A stretch of DNA of 64,000 nucleotides from Lichina pygmaea (Eukaryota; Ascomycota; Lichinomycetes; Lichinales; Lichinaceae): assembly GCA_963422465.1 (NCBI GenBank), contig OY730170.1:4378379-4442378 (forward strand). The letters run 5' to 3'. The notes under the pieces were generated by a model, which worked only from the letters and a program-made list of their open reading frames with translations, had not been told where the DNA came from and did no database searches. Below are positions 1 to 11,713 of this stretch, in pieces (position 1 is the stretch's first letter; each line of letters opens with the position of its first letter). Both the position numbers and the translations under genes were made by a program.

Positions 1-985
1 TCCGAGCACCCGTTCCAAAGGGAGACACGTAAGTGAAGACGGTCCGCGGATCCTTCTGCCTGGACGGCGGGGTGGCCCCAGGGGTTCCTTTTCGATGAGC
101 ACGGGCTTCCGCGCGACGGTCTCGACGATTTTGCTTCTCGGCGCCGCGTTCACGGTGTCGTTCCTCCTCGGCGTGCTTTGGCTCGGCTGGAATCCTATCT
201 TCCAGAGCGGTGTCCGCCAGACCACGTGCTAGGCCATCTACTGCCGCTTGCTCGGCTGACAGTGGTGCTGGGCTTGACCTCTCCGGCGCAGGGCTTCTCG
301 TGGGAGCATCAACCTCTCGAGACGGTCTCGCTTGACTCAAGAGCCTGAGAAGGAGGTCTTGCGTCTGCGGATCCGTGACCGAGGCCTCTGCCATCCGCGA
401 CCTGCTGTCCTCGGGACGGTCCTGGGACGGCACATCCTCGGCCTGCCCCCGTACGTCACCCGCCTCCTGCTGCGTGGACTGCTGGATGTCCGTCGAGGAA
501 GCCGGAGCTGCTTGAGCCGGAGGTGTCGATGCCGGCTGAGCGAACTTGAGTAGGTTGAGCAGGTTCGATGTCCGGTCCGAGCTCGGTGCCGGCATCCTCA
601 AGCCAGGCGACGCCGTCGTCAGAGTCATGCCAACGGGGCTCATCACCGCGGACGCGTGACGCGGTTGAGGACCGGTCGGTTGCGGGGATTGAACGGGCGA
701 TGAGACCGTCGCCGGGCGATAGCCGGTCAGAGGATCAGATGAGCGCGGGCTGGTGTTTCGCCTGGGTCCTAACGGGAGCGAGGCAGCTCGGGGGGTGGTC
801 ATCGGAGACGCAAGTCGCTGTTGGAACTGTTGTTGCTGCGGGTTGAATGGCTGAAATGTACCGTGGGTGGGGCTGTTTGATTCACCACCGGAGAAGCCTC
901 CATCCGAAGTCTGTCTGCGCAGTCTTGCCAACAGAGATTCCACCGGCTCGGTCCTAGGCGTATCGACGCCGTTGGATGAGTCCAT
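1..985 (-). CDS. EDC4/Pdc1-like mRNA decapping scaffold, N-terminal part (runs off the window)
   Basis: One reading frame stays open on the minus strand from an ATG at 985 to base 1, about 328 codons, with no stop before the window edge. An in-frame TGA lies just upstream of the ATG, so this start or an upstream exon is required. The protein is low-complexity and rich in Ser, Pro, Gln and Thr. It contains a short conserved-looking block NLLNLLKFAQ near residue 145, a second block DLLLRLLSQ near residue 215, and FTYVSPF close to the left edge. This arrangement resembles the N-terminal region of filamentous-fungal EDC4/Ge-1-like proteins, which carry WD repeats further on and act in P-bodies as scaffolds for Dcp1-Dcp2. 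The WD repeats would lie outside this window, so the family name is inferred from the short motifs only; the open frame itself is seen directly. Confidence 0.6.
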   Translation of the reverse strand, partial: MDSSNGVDTPRTEPVESLLARLRRQTSDGGFSGGESNSPTHGTFQPFNPQQQQFQQRLASPMTTPRAASLPLGPRRNTSPRSSDPLTGYRPATVSSPVQSPQPTGPQPRHASAVMSPVGMTLTTASPGLRMPAPSSDRTSNLLNLLKFAQPASTPPAQAAPASSTDIQQSTQQEAGDVRGQAEDVPSQDRPEDSRSRMAEASVTDPQTQDLLLRLLSQARPSREVDAPTRSPAPERSSPAPLSAEQAAVDGLARGLADTALEDRIPAEPKHAEEERHRERGAEKQNRRDRRAEARAHRKGTPGATPPSRQKDPRTVFTYVSPFGTGAR

Positions 986-2032
986 GTTCGCGGTGGCGGT
1001 CTCCTTCGACGTACGCCAAGCGCGGTCAGTCCTGTCTGCAGGGCGTCAGTCCGGTACTGCGTTGGGGATGTCTGAGCCTTGGGCTATCTCACAATCTCAA
1101 CGTTCGAGCTGTACCAAGCTGGAGTTGTGAAGGTTCCAAGCTTCAAGCGTCAAGGTCCGAATGCAGCAGGAGCACCTGGACGTCGACAAGTCGACAGCGG
1201 TACCCTGGGGATCGCAGCAGACGCAGAAGATCAACGATACCCAGTGGAGTACTTCCGTAGAGTGTTGAGTCTTGTGCTTTCGTATGGTAGTTTATTGTTC
1301 CTGATCGATCAACGTGTGCGACTTCTGTGGCTAGATTGACCGGGGGTGAAGAAGGATGTGGCTGGAAAATTGGTTCAACCAGCTGCATGGGCCACCTCCC
1401 CATACGGGTACTCCTTACCTCAGCAAGGTCTCCAGGACTTTGTGCAAGGTGGGGTATATCGCAGAAGTTATGGTACATGGCTTCGCTTCTACGGGCGAGA
1501 CTTTGTGAGAGTTGGCGCAATTCCTCAGTTTGAGCCGCATGCAGATCTGGAGATGATGTATGCTTCGCCGTCTATATCACCACAAATTGTCGCAAGTCTT
1601 ATGATAATGACAGCTTCATATGCGGCTCAATAAAGTCTCGATCCGGCATCGTAGAAGTCACCGGCAATGTACCAGTGATGCGCACACAGACTGATGACGT
1701 AAGCGAGCTCGGCGAAAGTGACTAAGAACTGACTAAGCGGCTGCCGATGTCAAGCCACGTGTGGCATCTGGCTTGAACGTCCAAAGGATTCGGTGGCTGG
1801 TTCATGGAAGTCTTGCCGATAGCTTACATCACCGGCGGTTGCCACAGACGCCCGCGCAACAATTCCCACAGTCGAGCTGCTGTATCCTAGCAACTCCACC
1901 TAGTCAACCGATATTGACTGATTACCTCCACATTGGGCCCGTTGGGCACGCAAAGGCAGCGAGTGCGACATCCCTTGGGTGGCCAGTGAGCAGTATGCTA
2001 TCCACCATGAGGCTTTAGACGACGCTTCTCCT
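986..2032. other. Intergenic stretch, upstream region of two divergent genes
   Basis: No supported gene. It holds the 5' side of the decapping-scaffold gene and of the small membrane-protein gene, which point away from each other. Short open frames on both strands have no coherent composition. Confidence 0.5.
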
Positions 2033-2775
2033 ATGCCACCATCATCGGTCAAAGTCAGCGACGCTGCTCAAAGGTTCTCGATCAGTCAGACCTCCTACAT
2101 TCCACCTGCGCGAATCGCCGGGCAGAATGTTTTGCCTTCGAAGGTACGGCCCTTTGTTGTTTTCTGTTTCTCCCCATCGTCAACCTCGCACCCGGTCCTC
2201 AAGGGCATCCCTGTCCGCTCTCATCTTCATCCCGAAAATATACACGCGCCGAGTGGCTAACGATCAACAGTTGGCTGCCTCTGCTGTTCATACCAACCAA
2301 CGCATCGCCCGCGTTCATCGTTCTCTTCTTCATATCGACGTACTTCCTGAACCGGCCGTGCATATATTGCTCCGTGCTCCTCTTCGTGCTGTTCATCTCG
2401 TCATGCCACTGGTCCGACCACTGCTTCTTCGACCTGCACAGTAACTGGTTCGAGCCGCGCCGCATGTCCTCGCCGCTCGCGCCGGGCGGTGCCGGCGTCG
2501 TCATGGACGATCCTTCGTCATCGTGTCCGAGACCCGGCGACACAGGAGCGGGTGGAATTCCGACGACAGACGCCGAGACCGAAACAGCCGTCTTTCTGGC
2601 GTCGGCGGCGCACGAGACGGCCAGAGCGCTGCTCGGCGCCGCTGCCGACGCCGCGAGGAGGAGGATCCAGCCTCGATCGTCCGAGTGGACCGGTCTGGGA
2701 ATGGAATGGAGTCGAAGTCTGATGGGTCGACGAGAATGGAGGCTGCCATGTATCGACGTATCTGTCCGTCTCTGA
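2033..2775 (+). CDS. Small fungal membrane protein, splicing unresolved
   Basis: A first coding block starts at the ATG at 2033 and reads through AQRFSISQTSYIPPARIAGQ to VLPSKVRPF. A second block from about 2270 reads WLPLLFIPTNASPAFIV, then FISTYFLNRPCIYCS and HWSDHCFFDLHSNWFEPRR, and ends at a stop at 2773-2775. Two to three hydrophobic segments in the second block indicate an integral membrane protein, and the pattern is one I associate with a conserved but unnamed fungal family. Between the blocks, LSALIFIPKIYTR is in one frame and AEWLTINSW follows directly in another, as if two bases of a CG dinucleotide run were missing. No canonical donor and acceptor pair I found joins all the pieces in phase. 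Either the gene is broken here or the assembly has a small error. Function unknown. Confidence 0.45.
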
Positions 2776-4109
2776 AGCGAGCAATACCCACACATCCGGT
2801 CCCTCTTTCCCTTCCGTCTACGACTCTTGTCCTTCTCTGTCTTTCTCGTCTTGTCCGCTCACGAACGGGCTAGTCTATCAAGCAGCGGCGTCGGTTTCGG
2901 TGGCAGCCGCGGCAGTGCCGGCGATGACGACGACGGTGTCCATAGACGTGATCCAAAAGGTGTTTTATCACGCTAGGCTCCGGGGACGTCAAAACCTTTA
3001 CGAATCGGGTCTTCATGAATAGGTTGCTTCACCAGCCATTCTCCCTCCATACTCTTCGTCGATATGCCAAGATATCATCTCCCAAAGCGACTCGTATCTC
3101 AATCATCCATTCCTTCCTTCCCTCTCCCCTCCCCTCCCCTTCCCCCCCCCCCCCCCCCCCTTTTACTTCTCTGAATCTTGGGCAAGAGAGATGTGCATCA
3201 CTCCTACCTTTTCATTACCTACATGCTGAACATCCGTCTTCTGAGCATCTGTGTCTCCTGAGCACAGTACCACACTGTACAGCATGTACGTACTGTACAA
3301 TACATGATCTTTGTGAAAATGAAACTTCATCTCTCAACCTGCCTGTACTCTACTCCCGTGCTGGCATGACTGGTAGGATAAGTTACTTTGTACTGGTACT
3401 GTCACAGGTATACTCCGTATCTAGTGAGAGAGTGGCTCAATCATCCACTCCTTCCCCCCCTCCTCTTCTTTTTTTCTTTTTTTTTTTTTTTTTCTCTCTC
3501 TCTCTCTCTCCCTCTCTGAATCAAGACCAGGAATCATGAGCGTTCACTCCTACCTTTCCATACCCCATACCTAGGTGCTGAGCACCCGTGCTGCTGAACA
3601 TGCGTGCTGCTGAACATCAGTGTTCTGAACATGCCATCTTTCTAGAAATCTCTATTCTAACAAATCCATGTTCTGAAACATTCTTCTTCTGAACACAGCC
3701 ACCCCCCCCCCCCCCCCCCCCCCAACCGTACGGTAAACAACACATGATCTTTGTGAGAAATGAAGCTTTATCACTCAAACCCGAGTACTGCGCGTGCTGG
3801 CCTGTACACACTTCTGTATTTATTTACTGAGTAGACTGAGTAGATACAGTACAGTACCGTACTTCACTTTTACTTTCACGCTGCAGTGTCAGTACATCCT
3901 TGTGAAAGAAATCCCGAGTGGAAGAAAGGAGAGAGGGAGAGAAAGCCTTGCAGTAATACGTACTGCACGTACTAGCTACGGTACCGTGTCGAATAAGCCA
4001 GCAGAATAGGCAGCAGCTCCGGCCAAGAGGACGAGCGGAGAAGGCTGCTACAGACACCGAGACAGAGTGAACTCCCCCGCCCCCCCCCCCCCCCCCCCCC
4101 GGAATAATT
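2776..4109. other. Intergenic low-complexity region with long poly-C and poly-T tracts
   Basis: Contains C runs at about 3142-3160, 3702-3723 and 4080-4100, a T-rich tract from 3468 to 3493 followed by (CT)n to about 3516, and degenerate short repeats of the type CTGAACATSYGTGYT around 3225-3260 and 3575-3635. No coding region is supported. Confidence 0.7.
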
Positions 4110-5599
4110 CTACGGTCGATCCTCCAGAGGGCTACCCCGAGTGGTGCGAGAACCGTGGGACCTCGGCGTTGACCAGACGCTGGAGGGAAGGGACCTCGGA
4201 GTCGATCTGACGCTGGAGGTAACGGACGACGGCAGCGGCGACGAAGGAGACCGCCTGGTGATGTCGGGACAAAACTCGGCGAGAGCGGTCTTGCCGGCGA
4301 CGGTCACGCAGTGCACGCCCACCGTGATGTAGTCCGCGAACTGGGCGCCGTACCTGACGTGCCGCTTCGTCTTGATGTCGTACATGTCCGAGACGGTGAG
4401 CTGGCGTTGGCCGTCGGCGCTCCTGACGCCGTCTGGGATCTGCACGCGGAGACGGAGACCCTGCTCCTTGCTGATGTCGCCGCGCTGCCACACGAACGTC
4501 TCGGCGGGGATGTCGACGAGCGAGCCTTCGTCGCCGTCGCCGCTCGGGTCCAGTCGAAAGCTGTCCGTGTTGAACTCGAACATGTACACCCCAACCGGGT
4601 CGGCGAGCGAGACCGAGTTGCCCTGGAGCGCCAGCTGGTTGATCGCGAAGCCGATCTACAGCAATGGTTGACGGTCAGCGTCGACGCCCGGGACAGGCCC
4701 CGGAGGGACAGCTCCCTGGTGCGAGCACTGTACACACTTACTCGAACGTCGGAACTGCGACCTGGATGTCCGTACCGCGAGCAGCGGATGAGTAGATCCG
4801 AGTCCGTCGCGGCCGTGCCGTCTTTGAACTTGCGGAGCACAGTCGCCTGCGCGGCAATATCAATCTCGGCACCCAAGGTGTTGGCCGGATGGACAAGATG
4901 CGCGATGGTGCCGATCGTCGTCGAGAAGTTGTACCAGTTCCGGCCCTGGTAACTCCATCTGGACCTGTCGTTGGGGTCGCTCCGATCAACGTTGAAGAAG
5001 GCGCTGTCCGGAATGCTGTCGAGCAAGGGTGCATTCAGGCTCCTGATATTGCGTACGGCGGTGTCGACCTGGTAGCCCGCCAGGAAGTCCCAATACTGCC
5101 ACGCGCGTCAGCGATGGAGAGCACCGGGTTGAGGGTCTGAACAACGGCAACGGCACACATACCTCTGGGCTTTCGCATGTGAATGTCACCCTGACGATGT
5201 TGCTCGCTTCGTCGCGGATCAGAGACCACTCAAGGTATTCGTCCTGGCCATCGCGGCTGTAGTCGGCCGCCATCCAACGTTCCTCGTCGGTGCTGCCATA
5301 GACCAACGCGATCTATCCCGGATCGGTCAGCCAGTCCGGATCAACGGAACATCAGAAACACATGCCCTCTTGGGAAAGCCAGTCCAGGTAATCTTGACGC
5401 CTTGCTGTGCCTGGCGGTAGGCGGTCACCGTGCCGTCGAAGAACTGCTTCAGTGGCGTTCTGCCGGCGGTTCTCCCAGTGATCTCGTTGCTCATCCAACT
5501 CGAGACGGCCTCCGACCAGCCTGCTCGGTTGGCATCGGACAGGTCATCAATGTTCCCTGGAGGCGAGAAGACCTTTAGCTTGGAAGCCAGAACCGACAT
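4110..5599 (-). CDS. Conserved-looking protein of unknown function, four exons
   Basis: Exons in transcript order are 5599-5366, 5312-5163, 5095-4742 and 4655-4110, all multiples of three, giving 427 residues. The three introns are 53, 67 and 86 nt. The first begins with GC (GCATGT..TAG), the others with GTATGT and GTAAGT. The start is an ATG at 5599 with A at -3. Distinctive blocks are YGSTDEERWMAADY, YWDFLAGYQVDTAVRNI, HLVHPANTLGAEIDIAAQ, CSRYGHPGRSSD and LADPVGVYMFEFNTD. No signal peptide or membrane segment is visible, so the product is probably soluble and intracellular. I have the impression that proteins with the HPANTLGAEID and YG.PGR.SD blocks occur in other fungi and in bacteria, but I cannot name the family or the reaction. 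The C-terminal 45 residues are Ser/Pro/Arg-rich with a repeated LPSSVxSTPRS unit and look less conserved. Confidence 0.75.
5313..5365 (-). other. GC-AG intron
   Basis: The intron interrupting residues 78 and 79 of the unknown-function gene starts GCATGT and ends GGATAG, with a GGCTGAC branch-site candidate 15 to 20 nt before the acceptor. Reading is in phase only with this GC donor: TGFPKR joins IALVYGS. Confidence 0.6.
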
Positions 5600-7710
5600 T
5601 GTGTTTTCGAACGAGGCGGATGGAATACGCAGTTGCTGGTACTTCGCGCTCTCCGACCTGAGGAGCTCACCGGTACAGCCTCGAGTTCAGACAGGGCCCG
5701 CGAGATCGAGGACCAGCTTATAGTCCTTGGGACCCGGCTCTCGCGGTGGATGCATCTCCTGCAGGTTCCGCAGGCAGGTTGGATGCTGATCAGTGACGCC
5801 TTCCGCATCTGGAAACCTCGAGCTGCCCCCCGCAGTGACCGGTCAAGCACGAGCGCTCGCGATGCGATAGGCGGTGACGAGTCGCTGCCAGCATCGCACG
5901 GTGCCGCATGGGCGATTGTATCCTCTGCACCCAGGATAGTCCTCATAGAAGCTGCCCCCACTCGTACCAGGCTACAATAGCCCGGCGGTCCCGTGCACTA
6001 GGAGTCCATCGGCCAGCGCCATAGGGGCAGTCTGCACGGTCCAGGCCCTGCCTTCCCGTTCAATTCGATCCTTTCGAGCACGGTCGTCGTTGCCGCTGTG
6101 GTGCCCGAAATGCAGTACATCTCAACTATCGGTCCAGACATAAGAAGACAAGATGTTGTGAGTGAAAGCCGTCTGCAGTCGCTAGCCGTTTGGATTCCTC
6201 TACGGCAGCATGGTAATTCGATGACTGTAGCCTGGCGCCATTTCGTTTGCTCTTGTGTGAGGTCTTCGAACAGTAACGTTCACGGTTGGTGTAAACATGG
6301 AGGTAGATGTTCCCCTTCGCTCAGTCGTCCAATCGCGCGGGTGGCCGAGACTTTTTCCAGTCCGGGTCTTGACAGTTGCAGCTGCAGAAGGTGGGCGCCA
6401 TGACATCGACCAGCTCTGAGACGCTGGTTGATCCCGAGACCGCGAGGCACCGCGGTGCCCGTGTCCAGGACCGTAATCTCCTGCCAGAATCGGTCAATCG
6501 ATGTGCCCTGGACACTTTCTGCGGGTGGAGATGACGAAGTGGCTTCTCTTTGGCATGCCGAGGCTTCGTCTCTCGACTGCTCGGTGCTTTCTGAGCGCTG
6601 CTCGACGTCGTGACATCCGACATCACCGTCAGCGAGTGGATCCTGGGATTGCGGGCATCGGGGTCTGCTGCCGCCAGCCGAACAGCAGACGAACGTCGTC
6701 GCCTAGTCCATGTCCTAGTCGACAATCGCAGACTCATTCCACGACGCTGTAGGATCTGTTGGATTCATAGCGGCTCCGCTCTTTTGCTTGGTACCGGTAC
6801 ACTCGAAACAGCCGCCAATCTGACCTCTCGGCGCAGAGCACGACATCACCTGTCGACGGGCGTGATTCCCAGTACGGTACCCGATCATCGGTCGATGTTC
6901 CTCAGGTGGGTTTCGTACGGGGACACCGAGTTGGTGTGGATGACGGGCAGGTCAGCCCTAGTGGTCAATGTCCTTCCGCGCCTGGGCTTCGAGCACGCAA
7001 GACTCTTCTTGGTCTTCCTCCTCTTCTGGAAGAGCTGTTGCCGCCCTTGAAGATCGTAGCGTTAGTATGGGGAGCTGACACTTGGGGTCGCTGTACTAAC
7101 TGTAGTCTCGACCAGAGATCCTCAACATCGCAAAGACGCGGGTGCGTCAATCGCTGTCTAGGGACGCGATAAGACTACGGCGATCAGTCCGGCCTCCAGA
7201 AGATGCCTACATGTAATCAAGTCTGCACTCGGCTTTCTTGGAGATTGCAAAGAGCTCAAAAACCGGAAGGTTCTCGGCACCTAGGATCTCAACGAAGCTG
7301 CCCGTCGTTCGCAGTGCCAGGCAGCGTTTCGGCCAGGGTTCTTTCCGACGTACTGTACTGTACATGACATCTGCGTACGGTACGGTAGTCTTTTCCGACG
7401 AAAGCCCTTGCGGCCAACTGATCGTAGGATTCGTCAAAAGTGGTTGGAGTGTTTACTATGGGGCGGGAGAGTAGATCGTGCTAGAGACAGTGGTAGACTA
7501 CGTATGCTAAGGGATCGATTGGGAAGCCTATGGGTAGTTCCTCAGTGGGAAGACTATGCTAGAGACCAGCAGACCAAACCCCTTCGTACTATATGTCCTA
7601 GGCTACGCTAGCCACTCCCGTCGTAGACTACACTGCAGACTCCCGTCATCTACCGGCGCCATGGGGTGGGGGAGCAATTGAGTACCGTGATACGTATGTA
7701 CATACGTACA
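5600..7710. other. 2.1-kb stretch without a supported gene
   Basis: Open frames of 60 to 146 codons occur on both strands but overlap each other and show no recognisable domain. A short minus-strand block around 7207-7300 (SFVEILGAENLPVFELFAIS) looks protein-like and might be a decayed fragment, but I cannot extend it. GTAC-containing words cluster around 7350-7390. Confidence 0.4.
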
Positions 7711-10655
7711 CTATGCAATAAAGAGCTTTGAGCCCGACGACGACCGCGGCGGCGACTGCGATGGTGAAGGTAGAGTATCCACGTCGTGGCAGATGCCCGG
7801 CTCGCAGAACATGATCCTGGGCCGATCGCCTTTCAGGTGTCCGATCAGGGCGTTGCGTTGTTTCAGCCACGTGCCTTGTGTCGCTGCCGTTGCGCTGCTG
7901 TCATCTCCAGCGATGCCGGTGCTGGCATTGGCGTTGGTTGTTTCGGCATCGCCACCGGCATCGGCTCTGGCACCAGCGCCAGCAAGAGCGAGAGCGCCAG
8001 CAGGAGCAGGAGCAGGAGCACCATCCCCAAAAGCTCGTACGACGGCATCGACGCCCCTGACACGCCCCCTGAGCGTTCTGATGGCGGTATCGATCTTCTC
8101 TGCGTGGCCCACGAGCACGACACTCCTGAGCCCCAGAGCATCGACGACGATGGCCGGCAGCGTGGAGGTGAAGAGGAAGGGGTGCTCCATGAGCTCGGGC
8201 TCGAAGGCAAGCCAGGTCTGGCGCGCGCGCTCGCCGTACGAGTCGTCCTCGAGCATGCCCGACAGCCGGCAGAGGTTCTGGGCGCTGATGCCGTTGGCCG
8301 ACGGCTCGGCGTTGTCCATGCCGTCCTTGAGGCGCAGGATCAGGTCCGTCGCCGTCGACTCGGTCGAGAAGAAGCCCGACGACACCGGGTCCCAGAAGAG
8401 GCTGATTTGGGAATCCGTGGCGGCGAAAGCAAGGGGGGCGGGGGATCGTCAGCGTCGGGCGAGAACGAAGCAACGGGGTGACTCATCGGTAGGGTTCCCA
8501 GCAAAAATTTCCCCGAGGCCGGAGGGGAACTAAGAACGAAAAAGCACATCGAGGGGGGGGGGAGACGAAGCTCACTCTGTAATCGGTCCGCAAAGGCTAG
8601 GTACGACTCGTCGAAGGTCGCTTCGTAGAGCTCGATCAAGCCCTGGATCGTAAAGGCGTAGTCGTCCGCGAAGCCCCAGACATCGCCGGGCCCGTCACGG
8701 TAGACACGTCGCAGCTTGCTCGTGTCCTCGTCGAAGAGGTTATCGCGGACGAAGCGCGCCGCTCCGGCGGCGCGTCGGCGGTACCGCGAGGCGCGTTGCG
8801 GGTCGCTGTGCTCGAGCGCGGCGCCGGCGCGGGCGAGCGAGCCGATGGCGAGCCCGTTCCAGCTCGTCACGATCTTGTCGTCGAGGTTGGGCCGCGGCCG
8901 GTCCTTGTCGCGGTGGTCGCGCAGCTTCCGCCGGCTCGCCTCGACGACGCGGACGACGTCGTCTTCGGCCATGCCGAAGTCGCGCGCGAGCTGGGCCGGC
9001 GTCGCCACCACGTTGAGCACGTTCTGGTTCGTCAGCTCGTCGTGGGCATCGTGCTCGGGCGACACGTTGCCGTGCCGCTTGACGTTCCAGTGGCGCGCGC
9101 AGATCTCGGCCGCGCGCTCGCCGAGGACGTCGTCAAACTCCTTGCGCGTCCAGACGTAGAAGGCTCCTTCGCGCTTCTCCGTGTCGCCGGGCCGGTAGTA
9201 CGAGTCCGCATCCTCGGCGGAGTAGAAGGCGCCGTCGGGGGCCGCGAGGGCATCGGTCGTGAGGTAGTCGGCGATGTCGTTCACGCACGCGAGCATGTCC
9301 GAGTCGTCCGTGAGCAGGTACGCGTCGAGATATACGTCCAGGAGCTGGGCCTGGTCGTAGAGCCTGCGGTGGTGATTGCGGGCGTCAGCGACGCCGCCGC
9401 AATCCGAGCTCGGAGCTCGTCGTCGATCCGGGCCGTGAAGTCTTGCGCTCACATCTTCTCAAAGTGAGGCAGGCTCCAGTCGGCCGTGACGGAGTACCTG
9501 GCGAAGCCGTGCCCGACGTGGTCGTGGATGCCGCCCTTGGCCATCCGACGCAGGGTCGCGATCGCCATGGAGGCCGCATCCTTGCACTCGGCCTCGCCCA
9601 CGACATCTACCACCGGCGCCGGAAAGGCGCTCAGACGCAGCAAGAACGAGAGATTGGTCGCGGTCGGGAACTTGGGCGCGGCTGGCACCGGCAGAAAGTC
9701 AGCATGCTGGCTCGACCCGGAGCACGGCCGGACGGGCGCTCGGAACAAAAGGGTCCTACCGCCAAACCCGGCATGTTCCCTGTCGTAGCGCTTGGCAAAG
9801 TGGCCGTACGCATCGTCGAGCAGGTCGATGTCGAGCTTCTCGCCCTCGTCGCCGTCCTCGAGGCGCCTGGAGCTGCCCTCCTCGGCGAAGCGCTTGAGCT
9901 GACCCAGGATGTCCTTGGCGCTCCGCCGGCAGCGTTCCGGTTGGTCCTCCCACACTCTCCGGAGCTTCTTCAGGATGTCCAAGAACGTGGCCTGGCCGCG
10001 GATCCGGCTCGGAAGGTTCGCGTTGGGACCGGGCCAGTACGTGCCGCCGAAGATGGGTTCCAGCTCGGGCGTGAGAAAGACGTTCAGGGGCCATCCTCCC
10101 GACCCGGTCGTGGCCTGGACGTAGTTCATGTAGATCCGGTCGACGTCCGGGCGCTCCTCGCGGTCGACCTTGATCGGGATGAAGGATCCGTTGAGGATGG
10201 CGGCGACGGCCTCGTTCTCGAAGGACTCGCGCTCCATGACATGGCACCCTGTGCCGGGCCCGGAGAGGGCGCGTCAACGATCCCGACCCTCTTTCCTCCC
10301 TGCGCACCATCCCCTCCGTCGACCGGGGCGGGGAAGCCGTACAGTGACACGCAGCGTATCCGACGCTCAAGAAGATCAGGCGGTCGGATCTCTTTGCCAA
10401 CCGAATCGTCTCGTCGCTCCACGTCTGCCACGCGACCGGGTTGTCGGCGTGGCCTCGGACCTAGACCGAGAGCCCACGAGACCGATCAGCAAGTGGCACG
10501 ACCCAAGACGAGGGCTCGAGCAGCGTCAGAGACCGCAAGTGTTCCCATCAGAACGGCGTGCGACGTACGTAGGGGCTGCGACTCTCGTCCAACCGATTTC
10601 GGAGCCGGAGCGGCCCGGCGTCGTCCGGGCCGGTCGACGAGCTCGTCGACGCCAT
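7711..10655 (-). CDS. SSP411/YyaL-type protein (thioredoxin-like DUF255 plus AGE-like helical barrel)
   Basis: Transcript-order exons: 10655-10569, 10460-10343, 10248-9760, 9681-9453, 9363-8576, then about 8401-7711. The first five join in phase at canonical sites. The start gives MASTSSSTG followed by the family opening NRLDESRSPYVRGHADNPVAWQTW. The thioredoxin-like CxxC equivalent is CHWCHVMERESFE, and later family blocks are GGWPLNVFLTPELEPIFGGT, GFGAAPKFPTATN, LYDQAQLL, YSAEDADS, FYVWT, ITSWNGLAI-type (IVTSWNGLAIG) and WGFADDYAF. Predicted length is about 800 residues, normal for the family. These proteins are related to human SPATA20 and bacterial YyaL; their activity is not settled, and redox or sugar-epimerase roles are only suggested. 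An Ala/Pro/Gly-rich insert (about 7975-8035) lies in the C-terminal part. The exon 5/6 junction is out of phase by one base (see findings). The protein has no visible signal peptide. Confidence 0.88.
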
Positions 10656-11659
10656 CCGGAATCTAACGGCGTGCGACGCCGACAGGAAGGTCGCCGGAGA
10701 GGACTGGGCTCGAGGTGAGAACGGTGGTGCGAGTCCGTCGGCCGGAGATGGACGGAGCTCTGAACGGCGTCGCGAGGGCGCGTCCGTAGAACGACATCAG
10801 CGGCCGTTGGCGGAGGAACTCACGTACGGAAGGTACGTGCGCACGGATCGATCCGGTTCAGCTGGGACGGCAGCCTCGACGGGAACCGGCAGGTCGCGCC
10901 TTCTTTCGGTACCGTAGACGTCCTAGCGCTACGTCGAGCACGAGTCCCCCGCCACAACGCCCCGGCTGAAGCTAATGACGAGATGGTTCGGTTAGAATCG
11001 CAAACGTTAATCCGTTTGCGACAACAGATTTCGTCATGAGATCACAAGATGGAGGCCGCCGAGATCGCATCATCGTACGCCACTGCTGGTGACGAGGGCT
11101 GTCGGGCAGGTGCAACCGAAAGCCAACAGGGCGAGTCCACGATGACCTAGCCGTGCCGGAGACCGTACCGGGGACGCCAGCGCGAGAAGATACGGTAAAG
11201 AATCGGTTCACGACGGGCAGACAAACATCCCGAGTCGGACTATAGCCAGACGAGAGACGGCGATGTGGTGGATCGTGTACATTCTTGTTTTCTTTCGCGC
11301 TTCTACGTCTACGTAATCGTCATGGCGGACGTGAGAGAGATGACGGGGTAGAGCGGACGGCCCACAGAGACGTTTCGAGGGCTTCGAAGCACGAGGGAGA
11401 TGAGCCAAAGATGGAGCGCGAGAAAGACATCATGGGCGAGAGGGCACGAGAGTTGGAGGACGGATAGAATTGTGTCGTCGGATTGAGTGAGCCATGTCGA
11501 CTTCGCTAGAGCAAATTGACAAGACTTCTTCCGTCGTCTTCCACCATCCTACCGTCCAGTCCGAACAGATCGATCCATGCACCGTCCCATCTCACACCGA
11601 AACCTGCGTTCGCTCGCGACCGACCGTCGACGACGACCACGACGACGACCACGACCACG

Positions 11660-11694
<35 letters not shown>

Positions 11695-11713
11695 GAGATG
11701 ACCGACGGGCACA
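10656..11713. other. Intergenic; contains a CCACGA/GAC microsatellite near its right end
   Basis: No supported gene. Bases 11630-11697 are a GAC/CCACGA repeat lying just 3' of the CAP-protein stop codon, probably in its 3' UTR. Confidence 0.5.
11630..11697. repeat. (GACCAC)n/(GAC)n microsatellite
   Basis: Imperfect tandem array of GACGAC and GACCAC units, about 68 bp, immediately downstream (transcript sense) of the CAP gene. Confidence 0.9.

Noticed and set aside
1143-1520. Minus-strand 125-codon frame upstream of the EDC4-like gene
   Set aside because: No family resemblance and no splice link to the ATG at 985.
9443-10666. Plus-strand open frame of 407 codons
   Set aside because: Antisense to the SSP411-like gene, whose motifs and splice sites are on the minus strand.
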